This document shows, one piece after another, positions 22,678-32,495 of a stretch of DNA of 64,000 bases (positions within the stretch are counted from its first letter, which is position 1; each line of letters starts with the position of its first letter). This DNA comes from Paracoccus aerodenitrificans (lineage in GTDB: Bacteria > Pseudomonadota > Alphaproteobacteria > Rhodobacterales > Rhodobacteraceae), in assembly GCF_027913215.1 (NCBI RefSeq), contig NZ_CP115784.1, positions 1,860,001 to 1,924,000 of the forward strand. Direction: 5' to 3'. The notes under the pieces are model-generated. The model was not told where the DNA came from, ran no database searches, and was given only the letters and a program-made list of their open reading frames with translations. The position numbers and the translations under genes were made by a program.

Positions 22678-23625
22678 ATGAAACCGGCGATCCAGATACC
22701 AGATGCTGTCCGCGATGCTGTCAATGGCAATTGGGTGGACAATACGGCTCCTTTATCCTGGCGGCCTTGGCTGCGGCTGAGCCGGATCGACCGGCCCATC
22801 GGCACATGGCTGCTGCTGCTGCCCTGCTGGTGGGGGATCGGGCTGGCGATGATGGGAGACCGGGCACGATGGTTCGATCTGTGGATCGCCATTGCCTGCG
22901 CCATCGGCGCCGTAGCGATGCGCGGAGCGGGCTGCACATGGAACGATATCACCGACCGGGACATAGACGGCTCGGTCGACCGCACGCGGAAACGCCCGAT
23001 CCCCTCGGGACAGGTCACGGTGCGCGGGGCGTTGATCTGGATGGGAGCGCAGGCGCTGATCGGGCTGGCCATGCTGCTGACCCTTGGCGGTGCGGCGATC
23101 TGGCTGGGTGTGCTGAGCCTGCTGCCCGTGGCGATCTATCCTTTCGCCAAAAGATTCACATGGTGGCCTCAGGTCTTTCTGGGCATCGCCTTCAACTGGG
23201 GCGTGATGCTGGCCTATGCCGCGCATCGGGGACAGCTGGACATGGCCCCGGTCATCGCCTGGTTCGGCGGGATTGCGTGGACTGTCTTCTACGACACGAT
23301 CTATGCCCATCAGGATCGCGAATATGACGCGCTGATCGGCGTGAAATCCACCGCAAGGCTGTTCGGAGAGAACACGCGCACATGGCTGATCGTCTTCGGC
23401 ATTCTTGCCGTTCTGCTGCTTGCAATGGCAATCGGGATGACCGGCGCCGAGGGTGCCTCATGGTATCTGGCAATGGCCGGGCTGGCGGGGTTCGCCGGGC
23501 ATCTGGTGTGGCAGCTTTTGACGCTGGATCTGGATGACGCCGATATCCAGTTGATGCTGTTCCGGTCCAATCGGGATACCGGGCTGATTCTGGTCGGTTT
23601 TCTGGCAATTGCCGGAATTGTGTGA
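22678..23625 (+). CDS. ubiA: 4-hydroxybenzoate polyprenyltransferase
   Basis: Prenylates 4-hydroxybenzoate in ubiquinone biosynthesis; an integral membrane enzyme. The 315-residue protein carries both Mg-binding aspartate motifs: NDITDRDIDGSVDRTR (first, NDxxDxxxD) and DTIYAHQDREYDALIGVKST (second), separated by membrane helices. Other helices fill the C-terminal half. The N-terminal 40 residues before LSRIDRPIGTWLLLLP are soluble. No clear Shine-Dalgarno precedes ATG 22678. Confidence 0.95.
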   Translation: MKPAIQIPDAVRDAVNGNWVDNTAPLSWRPWLRLSRIDRPIGTWLLLLPCWWGIGLAMMGDRARWFDLWIAIACAIGAVAMRGAGCTWNDITDRDIDGSVDRTRKRPIPSGQVTVRGALIWMGAQALIGLAMLLTLGGAAIWLGVLSLLPVAIYPFAKRFTWWPQVFLGIAFNWGVMLAYAAHRGQLDMAPVIAWFGGIAWTVFYDTIYAHQDREYDALIGVKSTARLFGENTRTWLIVFGILAVLLLAMAIGMTGAEGASWYLAMAGLAGFAGHLVWQLLTLDLDDADIQLMLFRSNRDTGLILVGFLAIAGIV

Positions 23626-23670
23626 TCGAAGCGGATTTACATGACGCGCGGGGCTGAATAACCCGGAAGG

Positions 23671-25791
23671 ATGGACGATCAGCCGGACATGCAACAGAAC
23701 AGAACACCACGCCGCGGCACAAGCTATGTGGTCCTGACGCTGCTTTCGCTTGGCGTTGCGGCTGCGGGCAGTTGGGAAGCCGCGATCCGTATCGCCGACC
23801 GGGTCGAGACCCGGACCGGGGCCGATATCCGCAACGCTCTGGCGCTGGAAGATCTCGACTGGGCCAGTGTGCGGACGGATGGGCTGATGGTGCGGCTTGA
23901 CGGCACCGCTCCCGATGAGGTCGCGCGGTTCAGGGCATTGAGTGCAGCAAACGGGCTGATCGACAGCCGCCGGATCATTGACGAAATGACGGTGGCGGAA
24001 CGCGAATTGCTGGAGCCGCCCGATTTCAAGCTGGAAGTGATGCGTCAGGGCGATCAGTTCTCGATGATCGGGCTGGTTCCTGCACGCACTGACCGCGAGG
24101 ATCTGGCGGCGGATATCGCCTCGGCCACGGGTGACATCACCGATCTGACAAGCACCGCCGCCTTTCCTCCACCGGATGGCTGGCAGCAGGCACTCGACTT
24201 TGCGGTGACAGCGGCGGATATCATCCGGCAGGGGACGATCTCGGTCACGCCGGGCGCGGTCAGCGTGACCGCAAACGCCGTTTCCGAGGCAGACAAGGCC
24301 CGGATCGAGGCCATGCTGACCGATGCCGCAAGCGACAGCGTTGCCCTGTCCGCGAATATCATCTCACCCTTGCCCGTTATCGCCCCCTTCACCCTGCGCA
24401 TCACCCGCAATGACGAAGGCGCGGTGCTGGAAAATTGCTCTGCCGCGAACGAAACCGACCGAGAGGCGATCCTGACCGCCGCAGCCTCGGCCGGAGTGAC
24501 CGGATCGCCCGACTGCGCCATCGGGATCGGCGCACCCGCAGGCTGGACCGAGGCGGCTATTCTGGCGATGGACAGCATCGCCCGCGCCGGGGGTGGCACT
24601 GCCGATCTGACGGATGAAACGATCCGCATCACCCTGCCCTGGCAAATCAGCGAAGACGATCTGACCGCCGAAACCGAACGGCTGAGCGCAGCCCTGCCTC
24701 AGGGCTTTTCCGTCGCCGTCGGACGCGCCGAGCGCACCCCGGATGGCGGGCCCCCGCATTTCACCGTCAGCATGGATGGCGAAGGCCCTGCCGCACTTGC
24801 AGGCGTGGTGCCCGACGACACGATGCGCCAGACCGTGCTGTCTCTGGCCCGTGCACAGCTTGGCCCGATCGAGGGCGAACTGGTCCTGAACCCGGCTCTG
24901 CCCGAAGGATGGGCGCTTCGGGTCATGGCCGGGCTGGATGCCACCGGATCTATTGATATCGGGCAAGTCGAGATAACCCCGGACGTGATCAGCATAGACG
25001 GCATCAGCGGAGACAGGCTGGCGACGGAAAAGGCCGTGCTCGCCCTCGCGACACGTCTTGGCGCGGGTTCGGATTACTCGGTTGCCATTGCCTATGACCG
25101 GATGCGCGACCCCGAGCTTGCCTTGCCCGATGGGGTCGAATGTGTGGACCGGATGAATACGGTCATGCTGCAATCGCAAATCGGGTTCGAGCCGGGCGGG
25201 TCACGTATTGCGGGCGATATCAGCCCGGTGATCGACCAGTTCCGACCGATCATGAATGATTGCAGCGATTACCTGATCGAGATCGCCGGTCATACCGACG
25301 CGCAAGGCGGCGATGACTCGAATATGCGGCTTTCCATCGACCGCGCAGAAGCAATTCTGACCGCCTTGCAGGAGGCGGATCTGCCGGTCGGCAATATGAC
25401 CGCGCAGGGTTACGGCGAAACCCGTCCCATCGCCGAGAATGACACCGAGGAAGGCAGAGAGGCGAATCGCCGTATCGAACTGACGCTGCTCTCACCGCAG
25501 CCGGTCTCGCCGCCCCTCGATATAAGCCCGGCCATCACCGGAACCACTCCGACAGCCGAGGCAGCGACCGCCGCGCTTCTGGCCGCCAGCCCCCCCGATC
25601 CGGTTGCCATGCCCGACGGGACGACCGACGCGGCAATCGCCATTCCCGAGGGACCGTTCGATGAGGACGCTTTGTCCGCGCCTCCGAAGATCGAGCCTCC
25701 TGCCGAGGTGCTGGAGGCCACGCCTGAAACGCCCCGGCCGCCTGACCGGCCCGAGGACGCCCACCCAGAAGCCGAGGATAGCGACGCATGA
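23671..25791 (+). CDS. Large OmpA-domain envelope protein with BON-like repeats
   Basis: A 706-residue protein with one N-terminal membrane anchor (SYVVLTLLSLGVAAAG), a long region of repeated beta-alpha units that look like BON/secretin-type modules (for example VRLDGTAPDEVARFRAL), and an OmpA peptidoglycan-binding domain at about 485-605 (IEIAGHTDAQGGDDSNMRLS, GYGETRPIAEN, ANRRIELTL). The last 100 residues are acidic and proline-rich. It probably tethers something to the wall from the inner membrane. GGAAGG abuts ATG 23671, too close for an ideal site, so ATG 23689 is an alternative start. The stop overlaps the next gene by ATGA. Confidence 0.85.
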   Translation: MDDQPDMQQNRTPRRGTSYVVLTLLSLGVAAAGSWEAAIRIADRVETRTGADIRNALALEDLDWASVRTDGLMVRLDGTAPDEVARFRALSAANGLIDSRRIIDEMTVAERELLEPPDFKLEVMRQGDQFSMIGLVPARTDREDLAADIASATGDITDLTSTAAFPPPDGWQQALDFAVTAADIIRQGTISVTPGAVSVTANAVSEADKARIEAMLTDAASDSVALSANIISPLPVIAPFTLRITRNDEGAVLENCSAANETDREAILTAAASAGVTGSPDCAIGIGAPAGWTEAAILAMDSIARAGGGTADLTDETIRITLPWQISEDDLTAETERLSAALPQGFSVAVGRAERTPDGGPPHFTVSMDGEGPAALAGVVPDDTMRQTVLSLARAQLGPIEGELVLNPALPEGWALRVMAGLDATGSIDIGQVEITPDVISIDGISGDRLATEKAVLALATRLGAGSDYSVAIAYDRMRDPELALPDGVECVDRMNTVMLQSQIGFEPGGSRIAGDISPVIDQFRPIMNDCSDYLIEIAGHTDAQGGDDSNMRLSIDRAEAILTALQEADLPVGNMTAQGYGETRPIAENDTEEGREANRRIELTLLSPQPVSPPLDISPAITGTTPTAEAATAALLAASPPDPVAMPDGTTDAAIAIPEGPFDEDALSAPPKIEPPAEVLEATPETPRPPDRPEDAHPEAEDSDA

Positions 25792-26120
25792 CACGGGACG
25801 AGTTCATTCTGGCCGCAGCCCTGATGCTTTTCGCGGCGTTCATCCTTGGCTGGTTCGGAAGCTGGCTGATCAGCAGAGTGACCAGACCGGGCCATCCCGA
25901 ACTGGAAAACCACCGCAAGCTTCTGGAAGACCTGCACGAAGCCGAAAGCGCCCGGGATCAGGCCATCAGGGACAGCAGCCGGCAAGAGGCGACGCTGCAT
26001 GAACGTCTGGCCTTCACCTCCAGCGAGTTGGCCTCATCGCGTGAAGCACTGAACGAAGCGCGACAGGAGATCGAGGAACTTCGCGCCTATATCGAGCGCA
26101 ATATCGCCTCACCGGGCTGA
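25788..26120 (+). CDS. Small membrane-anchored coiled-coil protein
   Basis: A 110-residue protein: one transmembrane helix at about 8-28 (LAAALMLFAAFILGWFGSWL) followed by a charged helix from 45 to 105 rich in Glu, Arg and Ala with heptad-like spacing, consistent with a coiled coil. I do not recognise a named family. It overlaps the OmpA-domain gene by ATGA, so the two are probably made together and may interact at the inner membrane. The frame has normal codon use for this genome. Confidence 0.75.
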   Translation: MTRDEFILAAALMLFAAFILGWFGSWLISRVTRPGHPELENHRKLLEDLHEAESARDQAIRDSSRQEATLHERLAFTSSELASSREALNEARQEIEELRAYIERNIASPG

Positions 26121-26137
26121 AGCAGCCGGGGCAATGA

Positions 26138-26177
26138 AAAACGGGCGCAACCGAAACTGCGCCCGTTTTCCTTTTTA
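26138..26177. terminator. Bidirectional intrinsic terminator
   Basis: A 12-bp inverted repeat (AAAACGGGCGCA at 26138-26149, complement at 26158-26169) with an 8-nt loop, followed by TTCCTTTTT on the plus strand and by T residues on the minus strand. It separates the converging coiled-coil gene and aminotransferase gene. Confidence 0.85.
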
Positions 26178-26205
26178 CGGCTCCGTTTGAAGCCGCCGCA
26201 GACCG

Positions 26206-27387
26206 TCAGACCCCGGCTTCGACGATTGCCCGAGCCAGTACCGGCACGCTGTCATTGTTCAGCCCGGCAATATTCAGCCGCGAATCCCCGACCATGTAGA
26301 TCCCGGAATCCTCTTTCATCTTCGCGACCTGCTCAGCCGTCGCGCCGAGACGCGAGAACATGCCCCGGTGATGCTCGATAAAGTCGAAATTATCGTTGCC
26401 GCCAAGATTGCGAAGCTCTTCGGCAAGCTGTTTGCGCAGATCCAGCATGGTGCGGCGCATCTCTTCCAGCTCGGTTTTCCAGTCTTGCCTCAGCTCGGCA
26501 TCGTCAAGGATCGTGCTGACGATCCGCGCCCCGTGATCGGGCGGGAAGCTGTAATTCTGGCGGTTCAGATAGGCCATCGCGCCCTGCGTCAGATCCCGCG
26601 CCTCAGAACCTTCGCCAAGCGCCATCAGAATGCCGGTCCGCTCACGGTAAACGCCGAAATTCTTCGAGCAGGACGCTGCGATGAGCACTTCCGGCAGGCG
26701 CGACGCCAGCATCCGCGTTGCGGCGGCATCGGCGTCCAGCCCGTCTCCGAAGCCCTGATAGGCCAGATCGATCAGCGGCACCGCGCCGGTCTTTTCAAGC
26801 GAGGCAGCTATGTCGTCCCATTGCCCGGCATCGGGATTGGCCCCGGTGGGGTTGTGGCAGCAGCCATGCAGCAGAACGACATCGCCTTTTTTTGCCTTGC
26901 CGATAGCCGCCAGCATCGCATCGAAATCCACGCCGCGCGTCGCATTGTCAAAATAGGGATACTCGACAAATGCCTGCCCCATGAATTTCAGGATCGACAG
27001 ATGGTTGGGCCATGTCGGGTCCGAGACATGAACCACCGCATCGGGATTTGCCATCCGCACAAGCTCAAGTCCCTGCCGCACCGCGCCTGTCCCGCCAACG
27101 GTCGCAACCGAGGCCAGACGGTCGGCGGGCGCATTTTCCAGCACCAGCCCGGCCATTGCATCGCGATATTCCTGCGTCCCCGCAAGCCCGGTATAGGCCT
27201 TGGTATTCTGGGTTTCGAGAATACGTTGCTCGGCCTTTTTCACGGCCCGCATGATCGGCGTCACGCCTTCAGGGTCCTTATAGACCCCGACCCCAAGATC
27301 GACTTTCCCCTGCCGGGTGTCGGCCTTGTACTCGGCCATGAGGGACAGGATCTTATCGGGAGCCTGCGGTTTCAGATTACCCAGCAT
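26206..27387 (-). CDS. Aromatic/aspartate aminotransferase (class I, AspC/TyrB type)
   Basis: PLP enzyme of fold type I, 393 residues. The PLP-lysine lies in ASCSKNFGVYRERTG, the cofactor-contacting LHGCCHNPTGANPD and LIDLAYQGFGDGLD are intact, and the substrate arginine is in VGDSRLNIAGLN. This pattern is the Ia subgroup (AspC, TyrB). The start is ATG 27387; the upstream sseA stop forms TGATAATG with it, so the two are tightly coupled. Since aspartate aminotransferase can also deaminate cysteine to 3-mercaptopyruvate, the pairing with sseA suggests cysteine catabolism; substrate is inferred. Confidence 0.92.
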   Translation of the reverse strand: MLGNLKPQAPDKILSLMAEYKADTRQGKVDLGVGVYKDPEGVTPIMRAVKKAEQRILETQNTKAYTGLAGTQEYRDAMAGLVLENAPADRLASVATVGGTGAVRQGLELVRMANPDAVVHVSDPTWPNHLSILKFMGQAFVEYPYFDNATRGVDFDAMLAAIGKAKKGDVVLLHGCCHNPTGANPDAGQWDDIAASLEKTGAVPLIDLAYQGFGDGLDADAAATRMLASRLPEVLIAASCSKNFGVYRERTGILMALGEGSEARDLTQGAMAYLNRQNYSFPPDHGARIVSTILDDAELRQDWKTELEEMRRTMLDLRKQLAEELRNLGGNDNFDFIEHHRGMFSRLGATAEQVAKMKEDSGIYMVGDSRLNIAGLNNDSVPVLARAIVEAGV

Positions 27388-27389
27388 TA

Positions 27390-28241
27390 TCAATCTCCGG
27401 TTGCGATTTTTGCGTTAGGAAGTGCGCCCCATTCGGTCCAGGACCCGTCATACAGCGCATGGTTGCGATGGCCCAATATCTCCAGAGCCAGCGACAGGGA
27501 AGCGGCCGAGATACCCGAGCCGCAGCTTGTGATCACAGGGCGGCTCAGATCGACGCCCGCACGATCGAAGGCGGCGCGAAGATCGTCAACCCGCTTCATC
27601 GTGCCATCCCCGTTATAAAGCTGTCCGAAAGGCAGGTTGCGCGAGCCGGGAATATGGCCGCTTGCCAACCCCTTCCGAGGCTCGGGCGCCTTGCCCTGAA
27701 ACCGCTCGGCAGAGCGGGCGTCGATGATTTCATGGCTGCCGCTTTCCGAGGCCTCACGCATCTGCGCCGCATCCACGACCTGACGGCAATCGCGCCGTGC
27801 GGTCAGGGGCCGCTCTGTGACTGCACCGATCCCTGCCTCGACAGGACGGTCTTCGGCCAGCCATTTCGCCAGCCCACCATCCAGCACGGCCACCCTGCTT
27901 TTGCCCATCAGGCGAAAATTCCACCAGACCCGCGCGGCGCTGTGCGTTGCGGCGTTGTCATAGACGATCACCTTATCACCATCGCCGATGCCAAGCGCCT
28001 TCACTTCGGCAAGGAACAGGTTTTCGGAGGCCGCCATATGTGGCAGATCCGAATCCGGGTCGCAAATCCGGTCGATATCGAAAAATTGCGCACCGGGGAT
28101 ATGCCGCGCCCGGAACTCTGCCTGCGCATCGCGATCCTCGGCAGGCATGTGCCAGCTTGCGTCCAGCACATGCAGATCGGGATCATTCAGATGCGCCGCA
28201 AGCCATGCGGTCGATACCAGTGTATTGAGATCGTCGGTCAC
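27390..28241 (-). CDS. sseA: 3-mercaptopyruvate sulfurtransferase
   Basis: Two tandem rhodanese domains in 283 residues. The catalytic cysteine lies in the C-terminal domain loop VITSCGSGISA, of the CGSGxxA type that favours 3-mercaptopyruvate over thiosulfate. The N-terminal half has the inactive-domain signature VLDASWHMP and GHIPGAQ-like RHIPGAQFFDID. I chose GTG 28241 because GGGAGAG lies 6 nt upstream; the open frame extends to 28301 without family similarity. It lies between the ThDP enzyme gene (69 nt upstream) and the aminotransferase (coupled), suggesting one minus-strand operon. Confidence 0.92.
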   Translation of the reverse strand: MTDDLNTLVSTAWLAAHLNDPDLHVLDASWHMPAEDRDAQAEFRARHIPGAQFFDIDRICDPDSDLPHMAASENLFLAEVKALGIGDGDKVIVYDNAATHSAARVWWNFRLMGKSRVAVLDGGLAKWLAEDRPVEAGIGAVTERPLTARRDCRQVVDAAQMREASESGSHEIIDARSAERFQGKAPEPRKGLASGHIPGSRNLPFGQLYNGDGTMKRVDDLRAAFDRAGVDLSRPVITSCGSGISAASLSLALEILGHRNHALYDGSWTEWGALPNAKIATGD

Positions 28242-28310
28242 GCCACTCTCCCGCCTTGGCCGGTGCGGATTCTGTGTAACAATGCGCTCTGCGCAGGGCA
28301 ACGCAATAGA

Positions 28311-29957
28311 TCAGCGCCGCGCCGAGTCACGGATCTGCGAGAGGGTGGCCGAACTGGTCAGCGCCTCGGGGTCCAGCTTCAGCTCTATGACCGAAAGCGT
28401 CCCGGCATCGCGGGCGCGGGCGAAGGCGGCGGGAAAATCCGCGCCGTCACTGACGGTTTCGCCATGTCCGCCATAGGCCCAGGCGATTGCGGCGAAATCG
28501 GGGCTGAACAGCGACGTGCCAGAGACACGGCCCGGATAATGCCTTTCCTGATGCATCCGGATCGTCCCGTATTGGCCATTATTCGCCACGATCACGATGA
28601 TATTCGCCCCGTGCTGTGCGGCGGTGGATAATTCGGTGATGCTCATCTGAAGACAGCCATCCCCGGCCAGACAGATCACCGGCCTCTCCGGCTGCAAAAT
28701 CTTCGCCGCAATCGCGGCAGGCAGGCCATAGCCCATGCTGCCGGATGTCGGCGCAAGCTGCGTATGCGGATGCTTGAAGCGGAAATATCGGTGCAGGAAA
28801 GAAGCGTAATTCCCTGCGCCATTGGTCAGGATGGCGTCCTCTGGCAGGTTCTCCGACAGCCAGCAAATCACCTCTTCCATCCGCACATTGCCCGGAGTCG
28901 GGTGCGGTTTCTGCCAATCCTCATACTGCTTGCGCAATTCCCGCCGCCATGCGCCGAACTGGCGCGAGGCCGGCACGGCGGCAAGCGCCTGAACCATCTG
29001 ACCCGGATCGGCGGCAATCGAGGGATCGCCACGCCAGAGATGGCCGGTTTCGTCCGGGTCGGGATGAACCATCACGATGCGCCGCCCCTGCCCTGCCGGG
29101 CTCATCAGCGAAAACCCATTGGTCAGCGTGTCGCCAAGCCGCGAGCCAAGCGAGACGACCAGATCGGCCCGCTGCAACGCCTCGCCAAGTTTCGGATTCA
29201 TGCCCACGCCCAGATCGCCCACATAATGCGGCAACCGGTTGTCGATGCGATCCTGCCGACGGAACGGCACAGCGACCGGAACATCCCAGGTCGCGGCAAA
29301 GCAGGCAAGCGCATCGGAAGCGGCCCCGGACCAGACCGAGCCGCCCGCCACGATCAGCGGATGCGAGGCGGCGGCCAAAGCGTCGGCAACCGCCCTGACG
29401 GCGGCCTCTGAGGGTGCCTGCATGACCGGCGCGACAGGCGGCAGATCGGCGACATTCGCGGTTTCCGTCAGCATATCCTCGGGCAAGGCCAGCACCACCG
29501 GGCCGGGCCTGCCGGACATGGCGACGTGGAAAGCCCGCGCCATATATTCGGGGATACGCGCCGTATCGTCGATCTCTGCGGCCCATTTCGCCAGCCCGCC
29601 AAAGACCTGCCGGTAATCGAGTTCCTGAAACGCCTCGCGGTCCCGGTCCGTCCGCGTGATCTGCCCGACCAGCAGGATCATCGGCGTCGAATCCTGCCTC
29701 GCGACATGGACCCCGGCACTGGCATTGGTGGCTCCGGGACCGCGTGTCACAATCGCCACGCCCGGACGCCCCGTTAGCTTCCCCGCCGCCTCCGCCATCA
29801 TCGCCGCGCCGCCTTCCTGACGGCAGACGATATTGCGGATGCCCGACTCGTGCAGCCCGTCCAGCACAGCAAGAAAGCTTTCGCCCGGCACCGAGAACAC
29901 ATGACCGACCCGGTTCGCCTTCAGCGCATCGACCAGTATCTGTCCCCCATGTCGCAT
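28311..29957 (-). CDS. Thiamine diphosphate-binding enzyme, acetolactate-synthase-like
   Basis: A 548-residue ThDP enzyme with the three usual domains: N-terminal PYR domain with the cofactor-activating E48 in [16 protein letters not shown], a central Rossmann-like domain, and a C-terminal PP domain with the ThDP motif [19 protein letters not shown] ending in NN about 30 residues later. It lacks a neighbouring ilvN-type regulatory subunit and is not clearly IlvB, so the substrate is open: pyruvate, a 2-oxo acid, oxalyl-CoA or sulfoacetaldehyde-type reactions are all compatible. ATG 29957 has a GGGGG purine stretch upstream. It heads the sseA-aminotransferase run and is divergent from smpB. 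Confidence 0.85.
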   Translation of the reverse strand: MRHGGQILVDALKANRVGHVFSVPGESFLAVLDGLHESGIRNIVCRQEGGAAMMAEAAGKLTGRPGVAIVTRGPGATNASAGVHVARQDSTPMILLVGQITRTDRDREAFQELDYRQVFGGLAKWAAEIDDTARIPEYMARAFHVAMSGRPGPVVLALPEDMLTETANVADLPPVAPVMQAPSEAAVRAVADALAAASHPLIVAGGSVWSGAASDALACFAATWDVPVAVPFRRQDRIDNRLPHYVGDLGVGMNPKLGEALQRADLVVSLGSRLGDTLTNGFSLMSPAGQGRRIVMVHPDPDETGHLWRGDPSIAADPGQMVQALAAVPASRQFGAWRRELRKQYEDWQKPHPTPGNVRMEEVICWLSENLPEDAILTNGAGNYASFLHRYFRFKHPHTQLAPTSGSMGYGLPAAIAAKILQPERPVICLAGDGCLQMSITELSTAAQHGANIIVIVANNGQYGTIRMHQERHYPGRVSGTSLFSPDFAAIAWAYGGHGETVSDGADFPAAFARARDAGTLSVIELKLDPEALTSSATLSQIRDSARR

Positions 29958-30072
29958 GGCTGCCCCCCTGCTTGTTCTTCCGCCGAGGCTAGCCCGTCAT
30001 ATCCGCCCCGGCAATATCCGGCCACTGCGCAGGCTTTACTTCGCACGGCACGAACCCTATCTGTTCCCGATC

Positions 30073-30546
30073 ATGGCAACGACATCAGACCCAAATTACA
30101 AAATCATCGCCGAGAACCGCCGCGCACGCTTCGATTATTCAATCGAAAGCGATCTGGAGGTTGGCATCGTGCTGACCGGATCCGAGGTGAAATCGCTGCG
30201 CTCGGGCCAGTCCAATATCGCGGAATCATATGCCAGTATCGAGGATGGAGAGCTGTGGCTGATCAACTCTTACATCGCGAAATACGCACAGGCAGGCGTG
30301 TTCGGCCATGAAGAGCGTCGCCACCGCAAGTTGCTTGTCTCGCGCAAGGAACTGGCGCGGCTTTGGGCAGCAGTCGGGCGCGAGGGCATGACGCTTGTGC
30401 CTCTGGTGATGTATTTCAATCATCGCGGGCTGGTGAAGCTAAAGATCGGCGTCGCCAAGGGCAAGAAGGTCGCCGATAAGCGCGAAACCTCGGCCAAGCG
30501 CGACTGGAACCGCCAGAAACAGCGCCTGCTGAAGCAGAATTACTGA
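30073..30546 (+). CDS. smpB: SsrA-binding protein
   Basis: Binds tmRNA and delivers it to stalled ribosomes. The 157-residue protein begins [17 protein letters not shown], has the tmRNA-binding [22 protein letters not shown] and ends with the basic tail [18 protein letters not shown], all hallmarks. I chose ATG 30073, which matches the family start; the longer frame from 29956 reads a basic leader without homology. No obvious ribosome site. It ends by overlapping the convergent cbpM gene by 7 nt. Confidence 0.97.
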   Translation: MATTSDPNYKIIAENRRARFDYSIESDLEVGIVLTGSEVKSLRSGQSNIAESYASIEDGELWLINSYIAKYAQAGVFGHEERRHRKLLVSRKELARLWAAVGREGMTLVPLVMYFNHRGLVKLKIGVAKGKKVADKRETSAKRDWNRQKQRLLKQNY

Positions 30547-30881
30547 TCCCGTCCCCGCACCCGGCGGACATGCAGGGTGATGCGCTGCCGTGTCTCGTCG
30601 GGCTCCTCGGCCAGAGCCGCCATCAGCGCCTGCATCTCGCCGCGCAGGCCGTGCATTTCATCGAGAACCGACATCATCAGCGACAGCGCCTCGCCCTCCA
30701 GCCCGTAATCCTCGGTCAGGTTGCACAGAAGCTGGACCCGCGCCCGGTCAACCTCGCGATAACGCTCGCCGCCATCGGACAGGACCGGCTGGATCATGCG
30801 CAACTCGATATAATGGGCCAGACGCGGGGCGGTGAGGTCCTCGATGGCGGCGATCAGTTCGTCAGCGGTATAGCGGGTCAT
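30540..30881 (-). CDS. cbpM: Chaperone modulator CbpM
   Basis: A 113-residue MerR-like helical protein that in E. coli inhibits the DnaJ homologue CbpA. The N-terminal half [23 protein letters not shown] resembles a winged-helix and [21 protein letters not shown] is the characteristic stretch. ATG 30881 starts one base after the upstream cbpA stop, so the order is cbpA then cbpM as in E. coli. Identity rests partly on this context. Confidence 0.85.
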   Translation of the reverse strand: MTRYTADELIAAIEDLTAPRLAHYIELRMIQPVLSDGGERYREVDRARVQLLCNLTEDYGLEGEALSLMMSVLDEMHGLRGEMQALMAALAEEPDETRQRITLHVRRVRGRDQ

Positions 30882-30882
30882 C

Positions 30883-31845
30883 TCAGCCTTCCATTCCCTT
30901 GCGCGGGTCATAAGCGTGGTCCTTGCGCCATGTCTCCATGAATGCGGCCAGATCGTCATCGACCTGCGGCGGCATCACGATTTTCAGGTCTACATATTGA
31001 TCGCCGCCCTTGATCCCCTTGCCCTTCAGTCGCAACCGTTGCCCGGTTCTGGCGCCTTTCGGCAGGGTCATCGACACGGCGCCGTCAAGCGTCGGCACCT
31101 GAACCTTTCCGCCCAGAACCGCCTCATCGATCGAGATCGGCAGGGTGATCGTAACATCATTGCCATCGCGCACCCAATCGGGGTGATCCGTCAGATGCAA
31201 TGTCAGATAGGCATCGCCTCGGCCACCGCTGCCGTAACCCTCTCCTCCCTTGCCGCGCAGCCGGATCGTCTGCCCATCCGAGGCGCCTTCGGGGATTTTC
31301 ACGTCAAGTGTATTGCCATCCGGCAGCGTGATCCGCGTGGTTCCGCCTTTGGCGGCGGTCATGAAATCGACATCCAGATCATAGCGGACATCCTGCCCGC
31401 GCATGTCGAAGCCACGGCCGGAACCGGATCTGCGGAATCCGTCGAAATCCGGTCGCGCCCCGCCGAAATCACCCTGAGCGCCACGCGCACCGGCTCTGGC
31501 CCCGAACAGATCCTCGAACACATCCGAGAAATCGCCGTAACCGGCACTGGAATATTGCCGATAGGGGCTTTCGCCGCGTTCCGCGAAATCGCGGTAATAT
31601 TGCTGTTGCTGCGGACGTTCCTGACCCGAGGCGTCGATCTCTCCGGCATCGAACCGCGCACGCTGTTCGGGGTCCTTCAGAAGATCATAGGCCGCAGCAG
31701 CAGCCTTGAACCGCTCGGCAGCTTCGGGCGCGGGATTCAGATCCGGATGATCCGTCTTCGCGATCCTGCGATACGCTTTCTTGATTTCATCCTGACTGGC
31801 GGTTTTCGCGACACCAAGCGCCTTATAGGGATCATCCATCTTCAT
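30883..31845 (-). CDS. cbpA: DnaJ-family curved-DNA-binding co-chaperone CbpA
   Basis: A 320-residue class II J protein: J domain (1-68) with HPD at 33-35, a Gly/Phe-rich linker at about 75-150 and the C-terminal substrate-binding beta domains, seen in TRITLPDGNTLDVKIPEG and GDAYLTLHLTDHPDWVRDGNDV. It lacks the zinc-finger cysteines of DnaJ, which supports CbpA. Two methionines (31845 and 31839) could start it; GAAGAGAG supports the first. Confidence 0.93.
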   Translation of the reverse strand: MKMDDPYKALGVAKTASQDEIKKAYRRIAKTDHPDLNPAPEAAERFKAAAAAYDLLKDPEQRARFDAGEIDASGQERPQQQQYYRDFAERGESPYRQYSSAGYGDFSDVFEDLFGARAGARGAQGDFGGARPDFDGFRRSGSGRGFDMRGQDVRYDLDVDFMTAAKGGTTRITLPDGNTLDVKIPEGASDGQTIRLRGKGGEGYGSGGRGDAYLTLHLTDHPDWVRDGNDVTITLPISIDEAVLGGKVQVPTLDGAVSMTLPKGARTGQRLRLKGKGIKGGDQYVDLKIVMPPQVDDDLAAFMETWRKDHAYDPRKGMEG

Positions 31846-31881
31846 GCTCTCTTCAACCTGACACCAACGCGCCCGCGCCGC

Positions 31882-32451
31882 TCAGGGTTCATCCCGGAAA
31901 TACGCAGCCAGAGGTTCGGGTATCGGGAACTCCGCAAGCGCCCGCGCCCGTGCCCCTGCGGACATCTTGCGAGCTGTCAGGCGGACGATCCGGTCCATCT
32001 CCTCGGGCGTCTGTGTTTCAGAGAACGGCGCCATATAGTGACGCATGAAGGTAAACACGGCGACATCTTCAAGGGCCTGCACTTCATCGTCGCGCTTTAT
32101 TCCCTGCTTCTGGAGCATTTTTTCGGCACGCCCGATCTGATCTTGCGTATACCCGGCCTCCGCCATGATCCCGGCAACCCGCGCGGCGTGGCGGCGGCCC
32201 TGTTCGGTGCGCCAGTTCAGATACCCCTTACGGTCATCGGGAAAATCGCTGCGCGGCAGGGTCCAGCGTTCGATATGCTGGCCCCGGCAGGCGATCTGAA
32301 GCGGCTCCGAGGCGTCGGGATACAGGCTGCGCTGCTCTTCGGTCATGCGCTGCCCGTACAGCAATTCGGCGGGCTGTCCGTTTTCCATATTGGGATCGGC
32401 GGCGTTGGCTTCGTCGATCCGGGCGAAAGCTTGGTCGAGTCTCTGTGTCAT
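31882..32451 (-). CDS. DUF4202 family protein
   Basis: A 189-residue soluble helical protein of unknown function matching DUF4202 by its segments LDQAFARIDEANAADPN, PAELLYGQRMTEEQ, IACRGQHIERWTLPRSDFPDDRKGYL and the HAARVAGIMAEAGY helix. The regular His and Asp positions are reminiscent of HD-type metal proteins, but I cannot show it. ATG 32451 was chosen over an upstream in-frame ATG at 32481. It diverges from the M20 gene with 44 nt between starts and lies 36 nt upstream of cbpA on the same strand. Confidence 0.8.
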   Translation of the reverse strand: MTQRLDQAFARIDEANAADPNMENGQPAELLYGQRMTEEQRSLYPDASEPLQIACRGQHIERWTLPRSDFPDDRKGYLNWRTEQGRRHAARVAGIMAEAGYTQDQIGRAEKMLQKQGIKRDDEVQALEDVAVFTFMRHYMAPFSETQTPEEMDRIVRLTARKMSAGARARALAEFPIPEPLAAYFRDEP

Positions 32452-32495
32452 AGGCTTATCTTGCCGTCCCGCGCGGCCCATGTCATGACCGATTC

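Noticed and set aside
24364..25179. 271-codon minus-strand frame opposite the OmpA-domain gene
   Set aside because: No family signal; the sense frame has membrane anchor and OmpA domain.
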